Positions 44,250-53,690 of a stretch of 64,000 nt of DNA are shown in pieces. The position numbers and the translations under genes are program-made. The stretch lies in contig JANXRE010000175.1 of NCBI GenBank assembly GCA_025353165.1, positions 1 to 64,000 on the forward strand. Direction: 5' to 3'. The notes below the pieces were generated by a model. It made no database searches, was not told the origin of the DNA, and worked only from the letters and a program-made list of their open reading frames with translations. The DNA is from Acidobacteriota bacterium. Lineage in GTDB: Bacteria; Acidobacteriota; Terriglobia; Bryobacterales; Bryobacteraceae. Numbering within the stretch: position 1 is the stretch's first letter; every line of letters begins with the position of its first letter.

Positions 44250-46247
44250 TTAGCGGGCGACCGGGAACGCGGATACTCGAAGCCTCGCGCAACCCATCGG
44301 GATCAGGGTTACCTCTTCTTCGGCGGCGTTCGTTGACACGGGGCTCTGTGGGACTTCCTGGATCATTCCATTCGCTTCCTGAGTCCAGGACGGGATTTTT
44401 CGCGCGTTCGCCCGCAGCAGGACGGGGGCCGCGTTTGGCGTGAATGGCTGATCGTTGGCGACGTCGTATTTACGCGGTAGCACTCGGATGGATGAGGGCA
44501 CCAGGGCGTAGTTCCAGGAGGTCGTCGGGAACACTTCGTATGCCGGCCACTTGGCTCCGGGGTTGTAGCGCTCCCAGCGCTCGCCGATTCTCAGGGAATA
44601 CGCAAGCGGCCCCCGGTAGACCGACACCGAATTCCGGTTTTTGGCCCAGGTCCGAACCTCCACCGCCATCGGAAGACGAAGCTCGATGCGATCTCCGTTC
44701 CGCCACGTATTCTCGATAACCAGCCACCCGCGCTTGGTTTCCGGCAGAACCATCGGCTTCCCGTTGACCTTCAGCGCCGGCGCAGCGGCCCACCCCGGCA
44801 CCCGCAGAGCGAGCGGGAATCGCACCGCTTCTTTCGTCGCGATGGTAAGAGTGATCTGCTCGTCAAAAGGATATTGCGTCTCTTCGCGGATCTGAATTTC
44901 GTGGCCGCCGGCGACTTTCGCTTTTACGCTGCTCGCCGCGTAGAGCACCGCCGCAAGCCCCTCGCCCGGCGTCGCCATCCACAGGTGCTCCGCGAAGTAG
45001 GGCCATGCGTGGGCGACGTTGTGCTGACAACAACGGTATTGATACGGATTGTACGAGAACATATCGCCGCCGTTCTCGATCGCCGGCGCCTTGCTCCCCC
45101 GATCGAGTTGGACTTGGTTCGGCGCAGTCAGGTAATGCAGACCTTTCAGATCCGGGGTCATCGACGCGGGCAAAGAGTTGAATGCCACATCCTCGGCGCG
45201 ATCGCCCCACACCGGGTCGCCGGAGATCTTCAGCAGCATTTCGTCGCTCAACATGTACTCCGCCATCGAGCATGTTTCAGCGCCCTGGCGCGGACCGCCG
45301 AAGCCGGCACGCGCGTTTTCGTCCGCGCCGAACATTCCGCCGGGGACCTGCCCGTACCGATCCATCACCATGCCGTAGTTCCTCTCGGTGGCATCGAGAA
45401 ACTTCGCATCCTTCGAAACCTGGAAGAATTCTCCCGGCTCGCGGAAGCCCTGGCTGACATTCACGCCGTGCCACGTGGGAATATTCGCGAACCAGTTCGC
45501 CGTGCGCTCATGATTGAAGCGCGCGAGATCGAGCAGGAACGCGTCGCCGGTGCGGTTGTATAACCAAACAATCGAATCCAGATTGTCGCCGCCCCTGTAC
45601 TTCTGCCAGCTTCCGGGCAGAAACTGCTCCGCCGGAATCGCTTGCTGCCAGCGGAGATATTTCGTCAGGAACGGGATGATCCGTGAGTCGCCGGTCGCCT
45701 CGTAGAACGATCGGAGCGGGTACATCATGATCATGTTGGGCCAGAGGTCGATGGCGCGCGCGGGCTTGTCGGTGTTCATCTCCGGCTGATCGCCGCGCTT
45801 CACTTCCAGGTTTTTCGCGTTCCCGAAATAGCCATTTTCACGCTGCGTTTTGAGCACCGCGTCCAACCAGCGGTTGGCTTCCGCAATGATCCGCTTGTCG
45901 CCCAGGATGTACCCGAGATCGGTGAATCCCTTGAGCCAGTACGGGACCTCTTCCCAGCCAAAGTCGCCTTCGCCCTTCGGATTGGTCCACGCGTTGCCCT
46001 GGTACTTACAGAAGTCGCTGAGCTCGGTGAGCCGGCCCGAGAAGCCGTCCGCCTCCAGCACAAGCTGTTTGCGGAGCCAGCCTTCCGGGCGCACAGCGCC
46101 GATGGGCAGCTTTATGAGAGGGCTCGGTGCGAGCGGCGCGCGGTTGCCTGGGTAATAGCGGTTCTCGCCGCCGGGAAGTTTATCGATGAACCGGACCTGT
46201 TGGGCCAGGATGGGGAGAGAAACACACAGGAGCACAAACGCTCTCAT
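44250..46247 (-). CDS. Exported GH127-family (DUF1680) glycoside hydrolase
   Basis: A 665-residue protein from ATG 46247; the frame continues upstream but that part is antisense to the rhodanese gene. A signal peptide (FVLLCVSLPILAQ) is followed by an (alpha/alpha)6 barrel. Zn-cysteine ligands and nucleophile expected of GH127 beta-L-arabinofuranosidases are present in ETCSMAEYML and YRCCQHNVAHAWP. FGWEEVPYWLKGFTDLGYILGD and ENGYFGNAKN are further family blocks. The C-terminal beta-sandwich is LALRVPGWAAAPALKVNGK. It likely releases arabinose-type sugars from plant polymers in the periplasm. Its ATG overlaps the upstream stop (ATGA). Confidence 0.87.
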   Translation of the reverse strand: MRAFVLLCVSLPILAQQVRFIDKLPGGENRYYPGNRAPLAPSPLIKLPIGAVRPEGWLRKQLVLEADGFSGRLTELSDFCKYQGNAWTNPKGEGDFGWEEVPYWLKGFTDLGYILGDKRIIAEANRWLDAVLKTQRENGYFGNAKNLEVKRGDQPEMNTDKPARAIDLWPNMIMMYPLRSFYEATGDSRIIPFLTKYLRWQQAIPAEQFLPGSWQKYRGGDNLDSIVWLYNRTGDAFLLDLARFNHERTANWFANIPTWHGVNVSQGFREPGEFFQVSKDAKFLDATERNYGMVMDRYGQVPGGMFGADENARAGFGGPRQGAETCSMAEYMLSDEMLLKISGDPVWGDRAEDVAFNSLPASMTPDLKGLHYLTAPNQVQLDRGSKAPAIENGGDMFSYNPYQYRCCQHNVAHAWPYFAEHLWMATPGEGLAAVLYAASSVKAKVAGGHEIQIREETQYPFDEQITLTIATKEAVRFPLALRVPGWAAAPALKVNGKPMVLPETKRGWLVIENTWRNGDRIELRLPMAVEVRTWAKNRNSVSVYRGPLAYSLRIGERWERYNPGAKWPAYEVFPTTSWNYALVPSSIRVLPRKYDVANDQPFTPNAAPVLLRANARKIPSWTQEANGMIQEVPQSPVSTNAAEEEVTLIPMGCARLRVSAFPVAR

Positions 46248-47605
46248 GTCGGCAGGCTGCTCCAGGCATCGTATCCGCCGATTACGTTGATCACTTCGCG
46301 AAACCCCGCGCGTTGCACCACTGAGCAGCCGACGGCGCTGCGGTAACCGCCTTTGCAGTAGACCACGGTCCGGCGATCCGGGTCCAGATCGTGCAGCGAC
46401 GCCGCCAAATGATCCAGTGGCTTGTGGACCGCGCCGCTGATGTGGCCGGCTTCCCACTCGGAGGCCCGCCGGACGTCGATCAGTTGAAGCGAATCCGCGC
46501 CCATCGAGCGTAGTTCCTCCGCCGCGATCTGGGCTAACGGGACCACCGGCAGCTTCGCCGCGACCCAGCCGGAGAGGCCCCCGGCAATCGCGCCACTCAC
46601 TCGTTCGATTCCCACCCGGGCGAGCCTCAATCGCGACTCGGATCCCGCCGGTTCGTCTTCCGCCAGGATGACGATATCCGCGTCCAGGCCAATCACGATG
46701 GCCGCCCACGTAGCGAATTGCCCCGAGAGTCCCACCTGGATGGAAGCCGGGATGTGAGCGGCCCCGAACTCCGCGGACGGACGGGTGTCGAGAATGATCG
46801 CGCCTGCCTGCTGCCGCGCATACGCCTCCGCCGGCGAAAGCAGGGGAAGCGGGGGCAAACCTGCCAGCGCCGGCGCGCCCTCGCGATTGATCTCGACGTC
46901 TTTTGAGAAATAGCCGGGCCGCTCCGGCAGGTCCGCCGTGACCAGGTGAACGAACTCCTCTTCCGAGCGGGCGCGAAGGGCGTAATTGGCCGCGCGCTGG
47001 AGACCAATGGTGGATTTCCGTTCCGCGCTCATTTGCCGCCCGCAAAGAGAGCCCGCGCCGTGCGCCGGGTAGACCTCGACAGCATCGGGCAGCGTGAGCA
47101 ACTTCTGGTGCAGGCTTTGGTACAACATGGCGGCCAGTTGCCGGGGAGTATGATCCGCGGCGAGATCGGGCCGGCCGACGTCGCCGATGAACAGAGTGTC
47201 TCCGGTCAGCACCGCGAACGGATCGGGCGAACGCTCCAGGTCGGAGACGAGGATGCAGATGCTCTCAATGGTGTGCCCCGGAGTTTCCAGGAAACGCAGG
47301 GCGCATTTCCCGAACCGGAATCCGTCGCCGTCGCGGACCGCTACATGATCGAATTTCGCGCCGGCTCGCGCGCCCAGGTGGACTGTCGCCCCAGTGCGTG
47401 CGGCGAGTTCGTGGTGGCCCGAAACAAAATCGGCGTGCAGGTGGGTTTCGATGACGTGCCGGATTTCCAGGCCGCGCTCGGCCGCGGTTTGCAGGTAGAT
47501 ATCGACATCACGCTGCGGATCCACCACCGCGGCGATGCCGTCGCTGCCAATCAGGTACGACGCATGGGACAGACAGGTCAGATAAAACTGCTCGAAGGTG
47601 AACAA
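46244..47605 (-). CDS. Metallo-beta-lactamase persulfide dioxygenase-like protein with two rhodanese domains
   Basis: A 453-residue fusion. The ETHE1/GloB-like domain (1-235) has THLHADFVSGHHE, TPGHTIES, LTGDTLFIGDVGRPDL and YPAHGAG for the iron site. A first rhodanese domain (about 255-350, ILDTRPSAEFGAAHIPASI) lacks a catalytic Cys: the loop reads ILAEDE. The second (about 355-453) has the active loop VVYCKGGYRSA. It oxidises glutathione or low-molecular-weight persulfides and handles sulfane sulfur in the cytoplasm. It is 3 nt downstream of tlpA-like and overlaps the GH127 gene, a functionally mixed operon. Confidence 0.88.
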   Translation of the reverse strand: MFTFEQFYLTCLSHASYLIGSDGIAAVVDPQRDVDIYLQTAAERGLEIRHVIETHLHADFVSGHHELAARTGATVHLGARAGAKFDHVAVRDGDGFRFGKCALRFLETPGHTIESICILVSDLERSPDPFAVLTGDTLFIGDVGRPDLAADHTPRQLAAMLYQSLHQKLLTLPDAVEVYPAHGAGSLCGRQMSAERKSTIGLQRAANYALRARSEEEFVHLVTADLPERPGYFSKDVEINREGAPALAGLPPLPLLSPAEAYARQQAGAIILDTRPSAEFGAAHIPASIQVGLSGQFATWAAIVIGLDADIVILAEDEPAGSESRLRLARVGIERVSGAIAGGLSGWVAAKLPVVPLAQIAAEELRSMGADSLQLIDVRRASEWEAGHISGAVHKPLDHLAASLHDLDPDRRTVVYCKGGYRSAVGCSVVQRAGFREVINVIGGYDAWSSLPT

Positions 47606-47608
47606 GCG

Positions 47609-48148
47609 TCAAGGCTCCAATAGGACGGCTTCGATGTCTTTCCGGAATTGAGATTCGGAGACCGCGCCTTCATACCTCCGCGCGACCCTTCCGTGGCGAT
47701 CGAACAGAAGTGTTGTCGGCAGCAAAGAGATGGCGGACAGCAGGGATGAATTGGGTGGAGGGACCAGCACCGGATAGCCGACATTGTACTCCTTCACGAA
47801 TTCGCGGACCGGCGCGTCCTTGTCGTCGTCCATCATGACTCCAGCGACCTGGAGCCCCTGACTGCGATAGCGGCCGGCGAGGTTCACCAGCCCCGGCGTT
47901 TCTTCACGGCACGGCGCGCACCAGGTGGCCCAGAAATTCAGGAGAACAACCTGGCCCCGGTAGTCGGTCAGCTTCCATTCGTGACCGGCGAGGTCCGGCA
48001 GGGCGAACTGGGTGACCTGTTTCCGCTCGCCGAGGGCAACGGGCTCACTCGCCTGGTTCCGCGTGGCGAAGACGTAAGTCACGGCGGCTCCGACCACCAG
48101 CACGAGCGCCGCCTTGAGCGCCAGGTTTTTGAGGTTTGCCGAATCCAC
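47609..48148 (-). CDS. TlpA-like membrane-anchored thioredoxin
   Basis: A 179-residue TlpA/ResA-type protein. One N-terminal helix (ALKAALVLVVGAAVTYVFA) anchors a periplasmic thioredoxin fold with FALPDLAGHEWKLTDYRGQVVLLNFWATWCAPCREE, redox motif WCAPC. LLPTTLLFDRHGRVARRYEG includes the cis-Pro. It reduces periplasmic disulfides, for example in cytochrome c maturation or copper handling. It begins the operon with the persulfide dioxygenase and GH127 genes and is divergent from the MOSC gene 34 nt away. Confidence 0.88.
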   Translation of the reverse strand: MDSANLKNLALKAALVLVVGAAVTYVFATRNQASEPVALGERKQVTQFALPDLAGHEWKLTDYRGQVVLLNFWATWCAPCREETPGLVNLAGRYRSQGLQVAGVMMDDDKDAPVREFVKEYNVGYPVLVPPPNSSLLSAISLLPTTLLFDRHGRVARRYEGAVSESQFRKDIEAVLLEP

Positions 48149-48182
48149 CTCCTTCCATCATTGCAGTTATCCTCAAGGATGA

Positions 48183-48686
48183 ATGGGCGGTCGTGTCATC
48201 CAGGTCAGCGTGTCCCTCGGCGGGGTCCCAAAGCATCCCGTGCCCGAAGGTTTTCTGGCCCCGCCCGGCCTCGAGGGCGACGCCCACGCTCATCCCCAGT
48301 TTCACGGCGGCCCGATGAAAGCGGTTCTGGTCGTCACCGCGGAGACCGTGGATGAGCTGATCGCGGAGGGGTTCCCGTTGTTCTACGGCGCGCTCGGCGA
48401 GAACCTGACGGTACGCGGCGTCGCGGCCCGGTGGCTGCGGTCCGGACAGAGATGGCGCGCGGGGCAGGCGGTGATCGAGCTGACCACCCTGCGGGTCCCC
48501 TACTCTGCCTTGACGGTGTACGATCTGCCCGGCCGTCCGTTGCGGAGCGCCATCTGGGACGAACGGACGAAAGCGGGCGACCCGTCGTCCCCCGTGTGGG
48601 CGAAAGCCGGATTCTACGGTTGCGTCGTGCAACCGGGCGAGGTCCGGCCGGGCGATCCATTCGTGCTGCTCGAGCAATCGGTCTAA
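48183..48686 (+). CDS. MOSC domain protein
   Basis: A 167-residue single MOSC domain related to YiiM and the C-terminus of molybdenum cofactor sulfurase. VIQVSVSLGGVPKHPV and EGDAHAHPQFHGGPMKAVLV give the start of the fold. FYGALGENLTVRG is the MOSC signature and WAKAGFYGCVVQPGEVRPGD carries the conserved cysteine region. MOSC proteins carry sulfur for metal-sulfur cluster or hydroxylamine reduction functions. Start ATG 48183. It shares the promoter gap with tlpA-like. Confidence 0.85.
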   Translation: MGGRVIQVSVSLGGVPKHPVPEGFLAPPGLEGDAHAHPQFHGGPMKAVLVVTAETVDELIAEGFPLFYGALGENLTVRGVAARWLRSGQRWRAGQAVIELTTLRVPYSALTVYDLPGRPLRSAIWDERTKAGDPSSPVWAKAGFYGCVVQPGEVRPGDPFVLLEQSV

Positions 48687-48989
48687 AAGCGGGCGGCAAT
48701 AGAACAAGGGCGGCCACGGCATCTGGAATTCCGGACGTTGCTTACCGCAGGCCATACCTTGAACTTTCCCGGCCCTCCTGCGCGTCTGCTGGCTATGGCA
48801 AAATGCGGCCGAATCCGGGTGGACATCTGCGACGAAATCCTGAACGAAACAAGTTAGGGCCGACCCGGACGATAACCGCATTTTCAAAATGCGCGCAGGC
48901 GGTAAAGGCCCAAATCATGAGGGTTGCGGGTTTCTAAAACTGCTGGCCAGCGGCACTGAGCAATCGGTCTGAAACAGACGGCCGTTATA
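48687..48989. other. Intergenic region with a 17-bp palindrome
   Basis: 303 nt before glnE without a recognised gene. It holds the perfect palindrome CGCATTTTCAAAATGCG at 48877-48893 (8-bp arms, 1-nt centre). It also holds a second copy of GAGCAATCGGTCT (about 48957) whose first copy is the end of the MOSC gene (about 48673). The palindrome is about 100 nt before glnE and may be an operator. Confidence 0.4.
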
Positions 48990-51923
48990 ATGACAGCAGA
49001 CCAAGTCGTCATGCCCAGTCTGCTGGATTCTGTCGCGTTTCGCGATCCTGGCCGCGCGCGAAGATACCTCGAACACGTCGGCCCGGAACTCCGGGCTCTG
49101 CTGGAAGGTCACGTCGAGCGGATGCTTCAGTTGTCCCCGGATCCGGACGGAGCGTTCGCGTATTTCGCTTCGTTTGCCGAGCGCCACCCTTCCGTGTTCC
49201 AGCGCCTGGCCGCCTCAACCGCCGGACTGAAATACCTGACCGCGACGTTCTCCTACAGCCGTTTTCTTTCGGAAGAGGTCCTGCAAAGCCCGGGCTGGAT
49301 CGAGGAACTGGCGCAGGCCTCCGACATGTTCCGCGTGCGGTTGCCGCATGAATTAGAGCAGTCGCTGGAAGACTTTCTGGTGGAGCGTTCCAGTTCTCCG
49401 CTGGCCCGCGCGCTGGCGCTTTTCCGGCGCAAGCAGTTGCTCCGGATTGTTCTTCGCGACGTGCTGGAATTCGCAACCCTGCCAGAGGTCACCGAGGAGA
49501 TCTCGAATCTGGCCGGCGCGATCGTGAACACGGCGTACCGGCGGATTCGCGCGGACCTGACCGGCCGTCATGGACGCCCGTGTTCGCCAGGCTCCAATGC
49601 GCCGGTCGAAACCGAGTTCTCCGTGATCGCGCTCGGGAAACTCGGGGGCGGCGAGTTGAACTACAGCTCCGATATTGACCTGATGTTCGTTTACTCGGAC
49701 AACGGGACAACCGAAGGTCCGGCCCAGGTCTCGAACAAGGAATTCTACAAGAAGCTCGCGAATCAGCTAACGGACCTGCTCTCGACCTATACACCCGAAG
49801 GCATTTGTTACCGCGTCGACCTGCGGCTTCGGCCGGAGGGGCGATACGGCGAGGTCTGCATCTCGCTTAATGGCGCCAAGCAGTATTACAGCTCCCGTGC
49901 GCGCGATTGGGAACTGCAGATGCTCATCAAAGGGCGCGTCGTCGCCGGCGAACCCGGGCCGGGACGCGAACTTCTCGACTTTGTGGAGCCGCGGATCTAT
50001 TCGACCTCCACCGACTTCTCCTCCATCGAAGTGGTTTCCGAAGCGCGCGAACGCATTTCCGAAAAGCAGGCGGCCCGGCGGGGCGGCCAGGGCCCTTCGG
50101 GCTTCGATATCAAACTCGCGCGCGGCGGCATTCGCGATATCGAATTCCTGGTGCAATGCCTTCAGCGGCTGCATGGCGGGCGCGACCAGTGGGTGCGGCA
50201 CGGCGGCACTATGCTCGCGCTGTCGAGGCTGCACGATAAGCAACTGCTGTCGGAAAACGAGTATGGCCGTCTGCTGGACGCATACGAGTTTCTGCGGGGA
50301 CTGGAGCACCGGCTTCAATTCCTGGACGATCGCCAGACACACTCTCTTCCCTCGGACCCGCTGGAAATGGATCTGCTCGCCCGCCGCTTGCACGCCGGCA
50401 AGCGGGGACCGTATGCATCGGCGGAGGTCTTGCGAGCCCGGCTGAACGAGCTGCTCGAGGAGGTAGCGGAGATTTACGAGCGCGTAATCCACGCGCAGAA
50501 ACCCATGTACTATACCGCTGCCATCCCCGCTGCGGACGAAGAGGAGGCGGTAGAGCCCGATCCGATCCGCCAGCCCGCGCCAAGCAATCTGATCCGCTTT
50601 CTGGATCGGAAAGCCCCCGGCCTTGCGGCGGTCATGTCCCGGCAGAATTTCGGGCGCTCCACCAGAAGCCTGGAACATTTCCTGGAACGAGTGTTCTCGA
50701 ACGCCGAGTGGATGACACTGCTGGACTCCGATCCGCTGGTGTCCGGCTATCTGCTAGATCTGTTCGATCACAGTTCCTATTTCGCGGAACAGTTCATCCG
50801 CTCCCCCGAATTGCTGGAGGAATTGCGGGAGGTGGCGCGCGCGCCTGAAGCCAGGCGCGACTACAGCGCGCTCGCGGCCGGCTTGCAGGAACCGCAGGAC
50901 CTGCGGCGGTTTTTCCGGCGCGAAATGGCGCGGCTGCAATGCGCGAGCGTCTGCCTGCGCGTTCCGATCTTCGACACCCTGGCCGCAACATCGGATCTAG
51001 CCGACTCGGTCATCGGCGCGGGTTATCGAATCGCGCTGGCGCAGGTGTTGGCGACGAAACCTCCGCGCGACCCCGGATACCAGGTGCGCGATCAGCTGAT
51101 GGTCATTTCGCTCGGCCGGCTGGGCCAGCGCGAGTTCGACCTGGCCTCCGACGCGGATCTTCTGTTTGTGATTCCCGACGCGGACAGTTGCGAGCAGATC
51201 TTTTGGACCCGGGTCTCCGAGCGCGCTATCGACCTGATTACTGCCTACACGGGCGATGGCGTGATGTTCGCCGTTGACACACGGCTCAGACCGAACGGAC
51301 GCGAGGGAGCGTTGGTCCAGACCGTGACCGCGTTCCACGATTACTTTGAAAAAAGCGCCGCGGCCTGGGAAGGGATCGCGTACATGAAGGCGCGCGCGGT
51401 GGCGGGTAATCCCGAGGCGGCGCGCGTGTTCCTGAACCAGCTACAGGACGTGGATTGGCGGCGCTGGGGGCAGAGCGGCCGCTCCCGCCGCGACTTGCGG
51501 GCCATGCGGGCGAGGCTGGAGAAGGAACAGGGCGCGTCGAATCCATTGAAGGCGGGACGTGGCGGCTACTACGATATCGACTTCGCATTAATGTATCTGC
51601 GCCTCAAGAGCGCCGGCGTATTTTACCCGGTGCTGAACACCCCCGCGCGCATCGACATCATCGAGCGGATGGGGCACCTGGACCGCGACGATGCGGCCTT
51701 CCTCAGCGACGCGGCGGTATTCTATCGTTCGCTGGATCATGCTCTCCGCATATTCTCGGGCCACGCGGAAGGCAGCCTGCCGAACTCGGAGGCCAAGCTG
51801 GAAGCGCTGACGGAACTCGCCGGCCGCTGGACGCCGGACCATCTGCACGGCCGGCCGCTCAAGACGGAATTGAGCCAGATCCAGGCGCGTACGCGCGAGA
51901 TCTTCGAACGCCTGTTCGCCTGA
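48990..51923 (+). CDS. glnE: Bifunctional glutamine synthetase adenylyltransferase/adenylyl-removing enzyme
   Basis: A 977-residue GlnE, close to the usual 950. The N-terminal nucleotidyltransferase (de-adenylylating half) has LGKLGGGELNYSSDIDLMFVYS; the C-terminal half (adenylylating) has LGRLGQREFDLASDADLLFV. Each is followed by a helical GlnD-UR-like domain (RDIEFLVQCLQRLHGGRD, YYDIDFALMYLRLKSAG). It controls glutamine synthetase activity by AMP addition or removal according to PII signals. ATG 48990. A TolB-like gene follows after 22 nt. Confidence 0.95.
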   Translation: MTADQVVMPSLLDSVAFRDPGRARRYLEHVGPELRALLEGHVERMLQLSPDPDGAFAYFASFAERHPSVFQRLAASTAGLKYLTATFSYSRFLSEEVLQSPGWIEELAQASDMFRVRLPHELEQSLEDFLVERSSSPLARALALFRRKQLLRIVLRDVLEFATLPEVTEEISNLAGAIVNTAYRRIRADLTGRHGRPCSPGSNAPVETEFSVIALGKLGGGELNYSSDIDLMFVYSDNGTTEGPAQVSNKEFYKKLANQLTDLLSTYTPEGICYRVDLRLRPEGRYGEVCISLNGAKQYYSSRARDWELQMLIKGRVVAGEPGPGRELLDFVEPRIYSTSTDFSSIEVVSEARERISEKQAARRGGQGPSGFDIKLARGGIRDIEFLVQCLQRLHGGRDQWVRHGGTMLALSRLHDKQLLSENEYGRLLDAYEFLRGLEHRLQFLDDRQTHSLPSDPLEMDLLARRLHAGKRGPYASAEVLRARLNELLEEVAEIYERVIHAQKPMYYTAAIPAADEEEAVEPDPIRQPAPSNLIRFLDRKAPGLAAVMSRQNFGRSTRSLEHFLERVFSNAEWMTLLDSDPLVSGYLLDLFDHSSYFAEQFIRSPELLEELREVARAPEARRDYSALAAGLQEPQDLRRFFRREMARLQCASVCLRVPIFDTLAATSDLADSVIGAGYRIALAQVLATKPPRDPGYQVRDQLMVISLGRLGQREFDLASDADLLFVIPDADSCEQIFWTRVSERAIDLITAYTGDGVMFAVDTRLRPNGREGALVQTVTAFHDYFEKSAAAWEGIAYMKARAVAGNPEAARVFLNQLQDVDWRRWGQSGRSRRDLRAMRARLEKEQGASNPLKAGRGGYYDIDFALMYLRLKSAGVFYPVLNTPARIDIIERMGHLDRDDAAFLSDAAVFYRSLDHALRIFSGHAEGSLPNSEAKLEALTELAGRWTPDHLHGRPLKTELSQIQARTREIFERLFA

Positions 51924-51945
51924 ACAGCCGCTACAATAGCAGTTT

Positions 51946-52944
51946 GTGCTGAATCCTCTCGTTCCCGTTTGCCTGTTTGCCGGCTTGCTCGGCGCCCAAC
52001 ATCTGGACGGCATCAAGCAGCTCACATCCGGAGGCCAGAACGCGGAAGCCTATTGGTCGCCCGACGGAAAGCGCCTGATCTTTCAATCCAGCCGCGGCGA
52101 AATGAAGTGCGACCAGGAATTCATCATGAACGCCGACGGATCGGACGTGCGCATGGTGTCTACCGGAAAAGGCGTGACGACGTGCGGATATTTCATGCCG
52201 GATGGGAAGCATATTGTTTATGCATCGACGCACGAAGCCGGCGAGGGTTGCCCACCGCGGGCCGATCGCAGCCGCGGATATCTGTGGGACGTGTTTCCCG
52301 GTTTCGATATTTATCTCGCGACCGACGACGGCAAGATTCTGAAGAAGCTTACGGAGACGCCGCGCTACGACGCGGAAGCGACCATCAACTGGAAGACGAA
52401 GAAGATGGTCTATACCTCGCTGGCTTCGAGCGACCTGGATCTTTGGTCGATGAACCTGGACGGTACGGACAAACGGCAGATCACCCACGACATCGGCTAC
52501 GACGGCGGCGCGGTATTTTCGCATGACGGAAAGAAACTGGTGTGGCGGGCGAACCACCCGTCAACGGTCGAGGCCAACCAGCGCTATCAGGATCTGTTGA
52601 AGGACAACCTGACCGCACCGATGAAGATGGAGATTATCGTCGCCGACGCCGATGGCAGGAATCAGAAGCAAATCACGAATTTCAATTGCGCGAGCTTCGC
52701 CCCGACGTTTACGCCCGACGATAAGAAGATTCTCTTCGCTTCGAACAAACACGCGTGCGACAGCCGGAAATTCGAGCTGTACCTGATGAACACGGACGGA
52801 ACCGGCCTGGAGCAGGTGACGGACTTCGGCGAGTTTACTTCGTTCCCCGAGTTTTCGCCAGACGGTAAGACGCTGGTGTTCGTGTCGAGTTGGAAGGCGC
52901 CCGGGAAATACGAATTCAACATCTTTACGGCCGTCTGGAAATGA
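51946..52944 (+). CDS. TolB-like WD40/PD40 beta-propeller protein
   Basis: A 332-residue exported propeller. A short signal peptide (VPVCLFAGLLGAQ) is followed by about six PD40 units: GQNAEAYWSPDGKRLIFQSS, VTTCGYFMPDGKHIVYAST, GGAVFSHDGKKLVWRAN, FAPTFTPDDKKILFASN and FPEFSPDGKTLVFVSS. It resembles the propeller part of TolB but lacks the TolB N-terminal domain. A binding or scaffolding role in the periplasm is inferred. GTG start. Its stop overlaps the M50 protease start (ATGA). Confidence 0.82.
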   Translation: MLNPLVPVCLFAGLLGAQHLDGIKQLTSGGQNAEAYWSPDGKRLIFQSSRGEMKCDQEFIMNADGSDVRMVSTGKGVTTCGYFMPDGKHIVYASTHEAGEGCPPRADRSRGYLWDVFPGFDIYLATDDGKILKKLTETPRYDAEATINWKTKKMVYTSLASSDLDLWSMNLDGTDKRQITHDIGYDGGAVFSHDGKKLVWRANHPSTVEANQRYQDLLKDNLTAPMKMEIIVADADGRNQKQITNFNCASFAPTFTPDDKKILFASNKHACDSRKFELYLMNTDGTGLEQVTDFGEFTSFPEFSPDGKTLVFVSSWKAPGKYEFNIFTAVWK

Positions 52945-53651
52945 ACCAACTCACTCCGGATGTACTAGCTCTCGGCGTTCTTCAATACATCGTCTTTCTG
53001 CTTTCCACGTCATTCCACGAGGCGTCGCACGGTTTCGTCGCGAAGCTCGGCGGCGATCCGACCGCCTTTCATGGCGGGCAAGTCACGCTGAATCCCCTGC
53101 CTCACATCCGCCGGGAGCCTTTCGGTATGGTGGTGGTGCCGTTGCTTGGAATCCTCATGGGCGGCGGCCTCATCGGCTGGGCGAGCGCGCCTTACGATCC
53201 GTTATGGCAATTGCGCCACCCGCGCCGCGCTGCGCTGATGTCACTGGCCGGCCCGGGCGCGAATTTCACGCTGGTCATTCTCGCGTTTATTCTGATGCGC
53301 ATCGGCTTGTTCGCCGGCGTCTTCCAGCAGCCCGTGCAATTTGCGTCGATGCGCCTGGTGGATGCCGCGGGCGGCGGCGTTTGGGAAGGAATCGCCGCTT
53401 TTGTCAGCGTGCTGTTTTCGCTGAATCTGCTGCTGGGGATTTTCAACCTGCTGCCCTTCCCGCCGCTGGACGGATTCACGGGCGTGGGCCTGCTCCTGCC
53501 CGAACGCGCGGCTGTCTCGTACATTCGCTTCGGATACCGGCTCGGGTCTTACTCGTTCCTGGGCCTGCTGATCGCGTGGCGCCTGTTCGGGAATCTATAC
53601 CAGCCCATTCTGCTGGCGTCGTTGTATTTGATCTACCCGGGCCTGGGATGA
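52941..53651 (+). CDS. Site-2 protease family (M50) intramembrane metalloprotease
   Basis: A 236-residue polytopic protein with the zinc motif STSFHEASHGFVAKLGGDPTA (His-Glu-x-x-His). A second motif, NLLPFPPLDGF, supplies the third ligand Asp. GPGANFTLVILAFILM is the conserved membrane segment. It is the short, PDZ-less YwhC-like branch. Such enzymes cut transmembrane substrates within the bilayer. ATG 52941 overlaps the previous stop. The link with the TolB-like gene is coupling only; the substrate is unknown. Confidence 0.9.
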   Translation: MNQLTPDVLALGVLQYIVFLLSTSFHEASHGFVAKLGGDPTAFHGGQVTLNPLPHIRREPFGMVVVPLLGILMGGGLIGWASAPYDPLWQLRHPRRAALMSLAGPGANFTLVILAFILMRIGLFAGVFQQPVQFASMRLVDAAGGGVWEGIAAFVSVLFSLNLLLGIFNLLPFPPLDGFTGVGLLLPERAAVSYIRFGYRLGSYSFLGLLIAWRLFGNLYQPILLASLYLIYPGLG

Positions 53652-53690
53652 ACCGCTGGCTTACGCGCGCGCCTGGGAACCGAACCACGA

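Noticed and set aside
46248-47045. N-terminal extension of the GH127 frame
   Set aside because: Arg/Gly-rich text antisense-shifted over the rhodanese gene; a signal peptide begins at ATG 46247 with an ATGA overlap.
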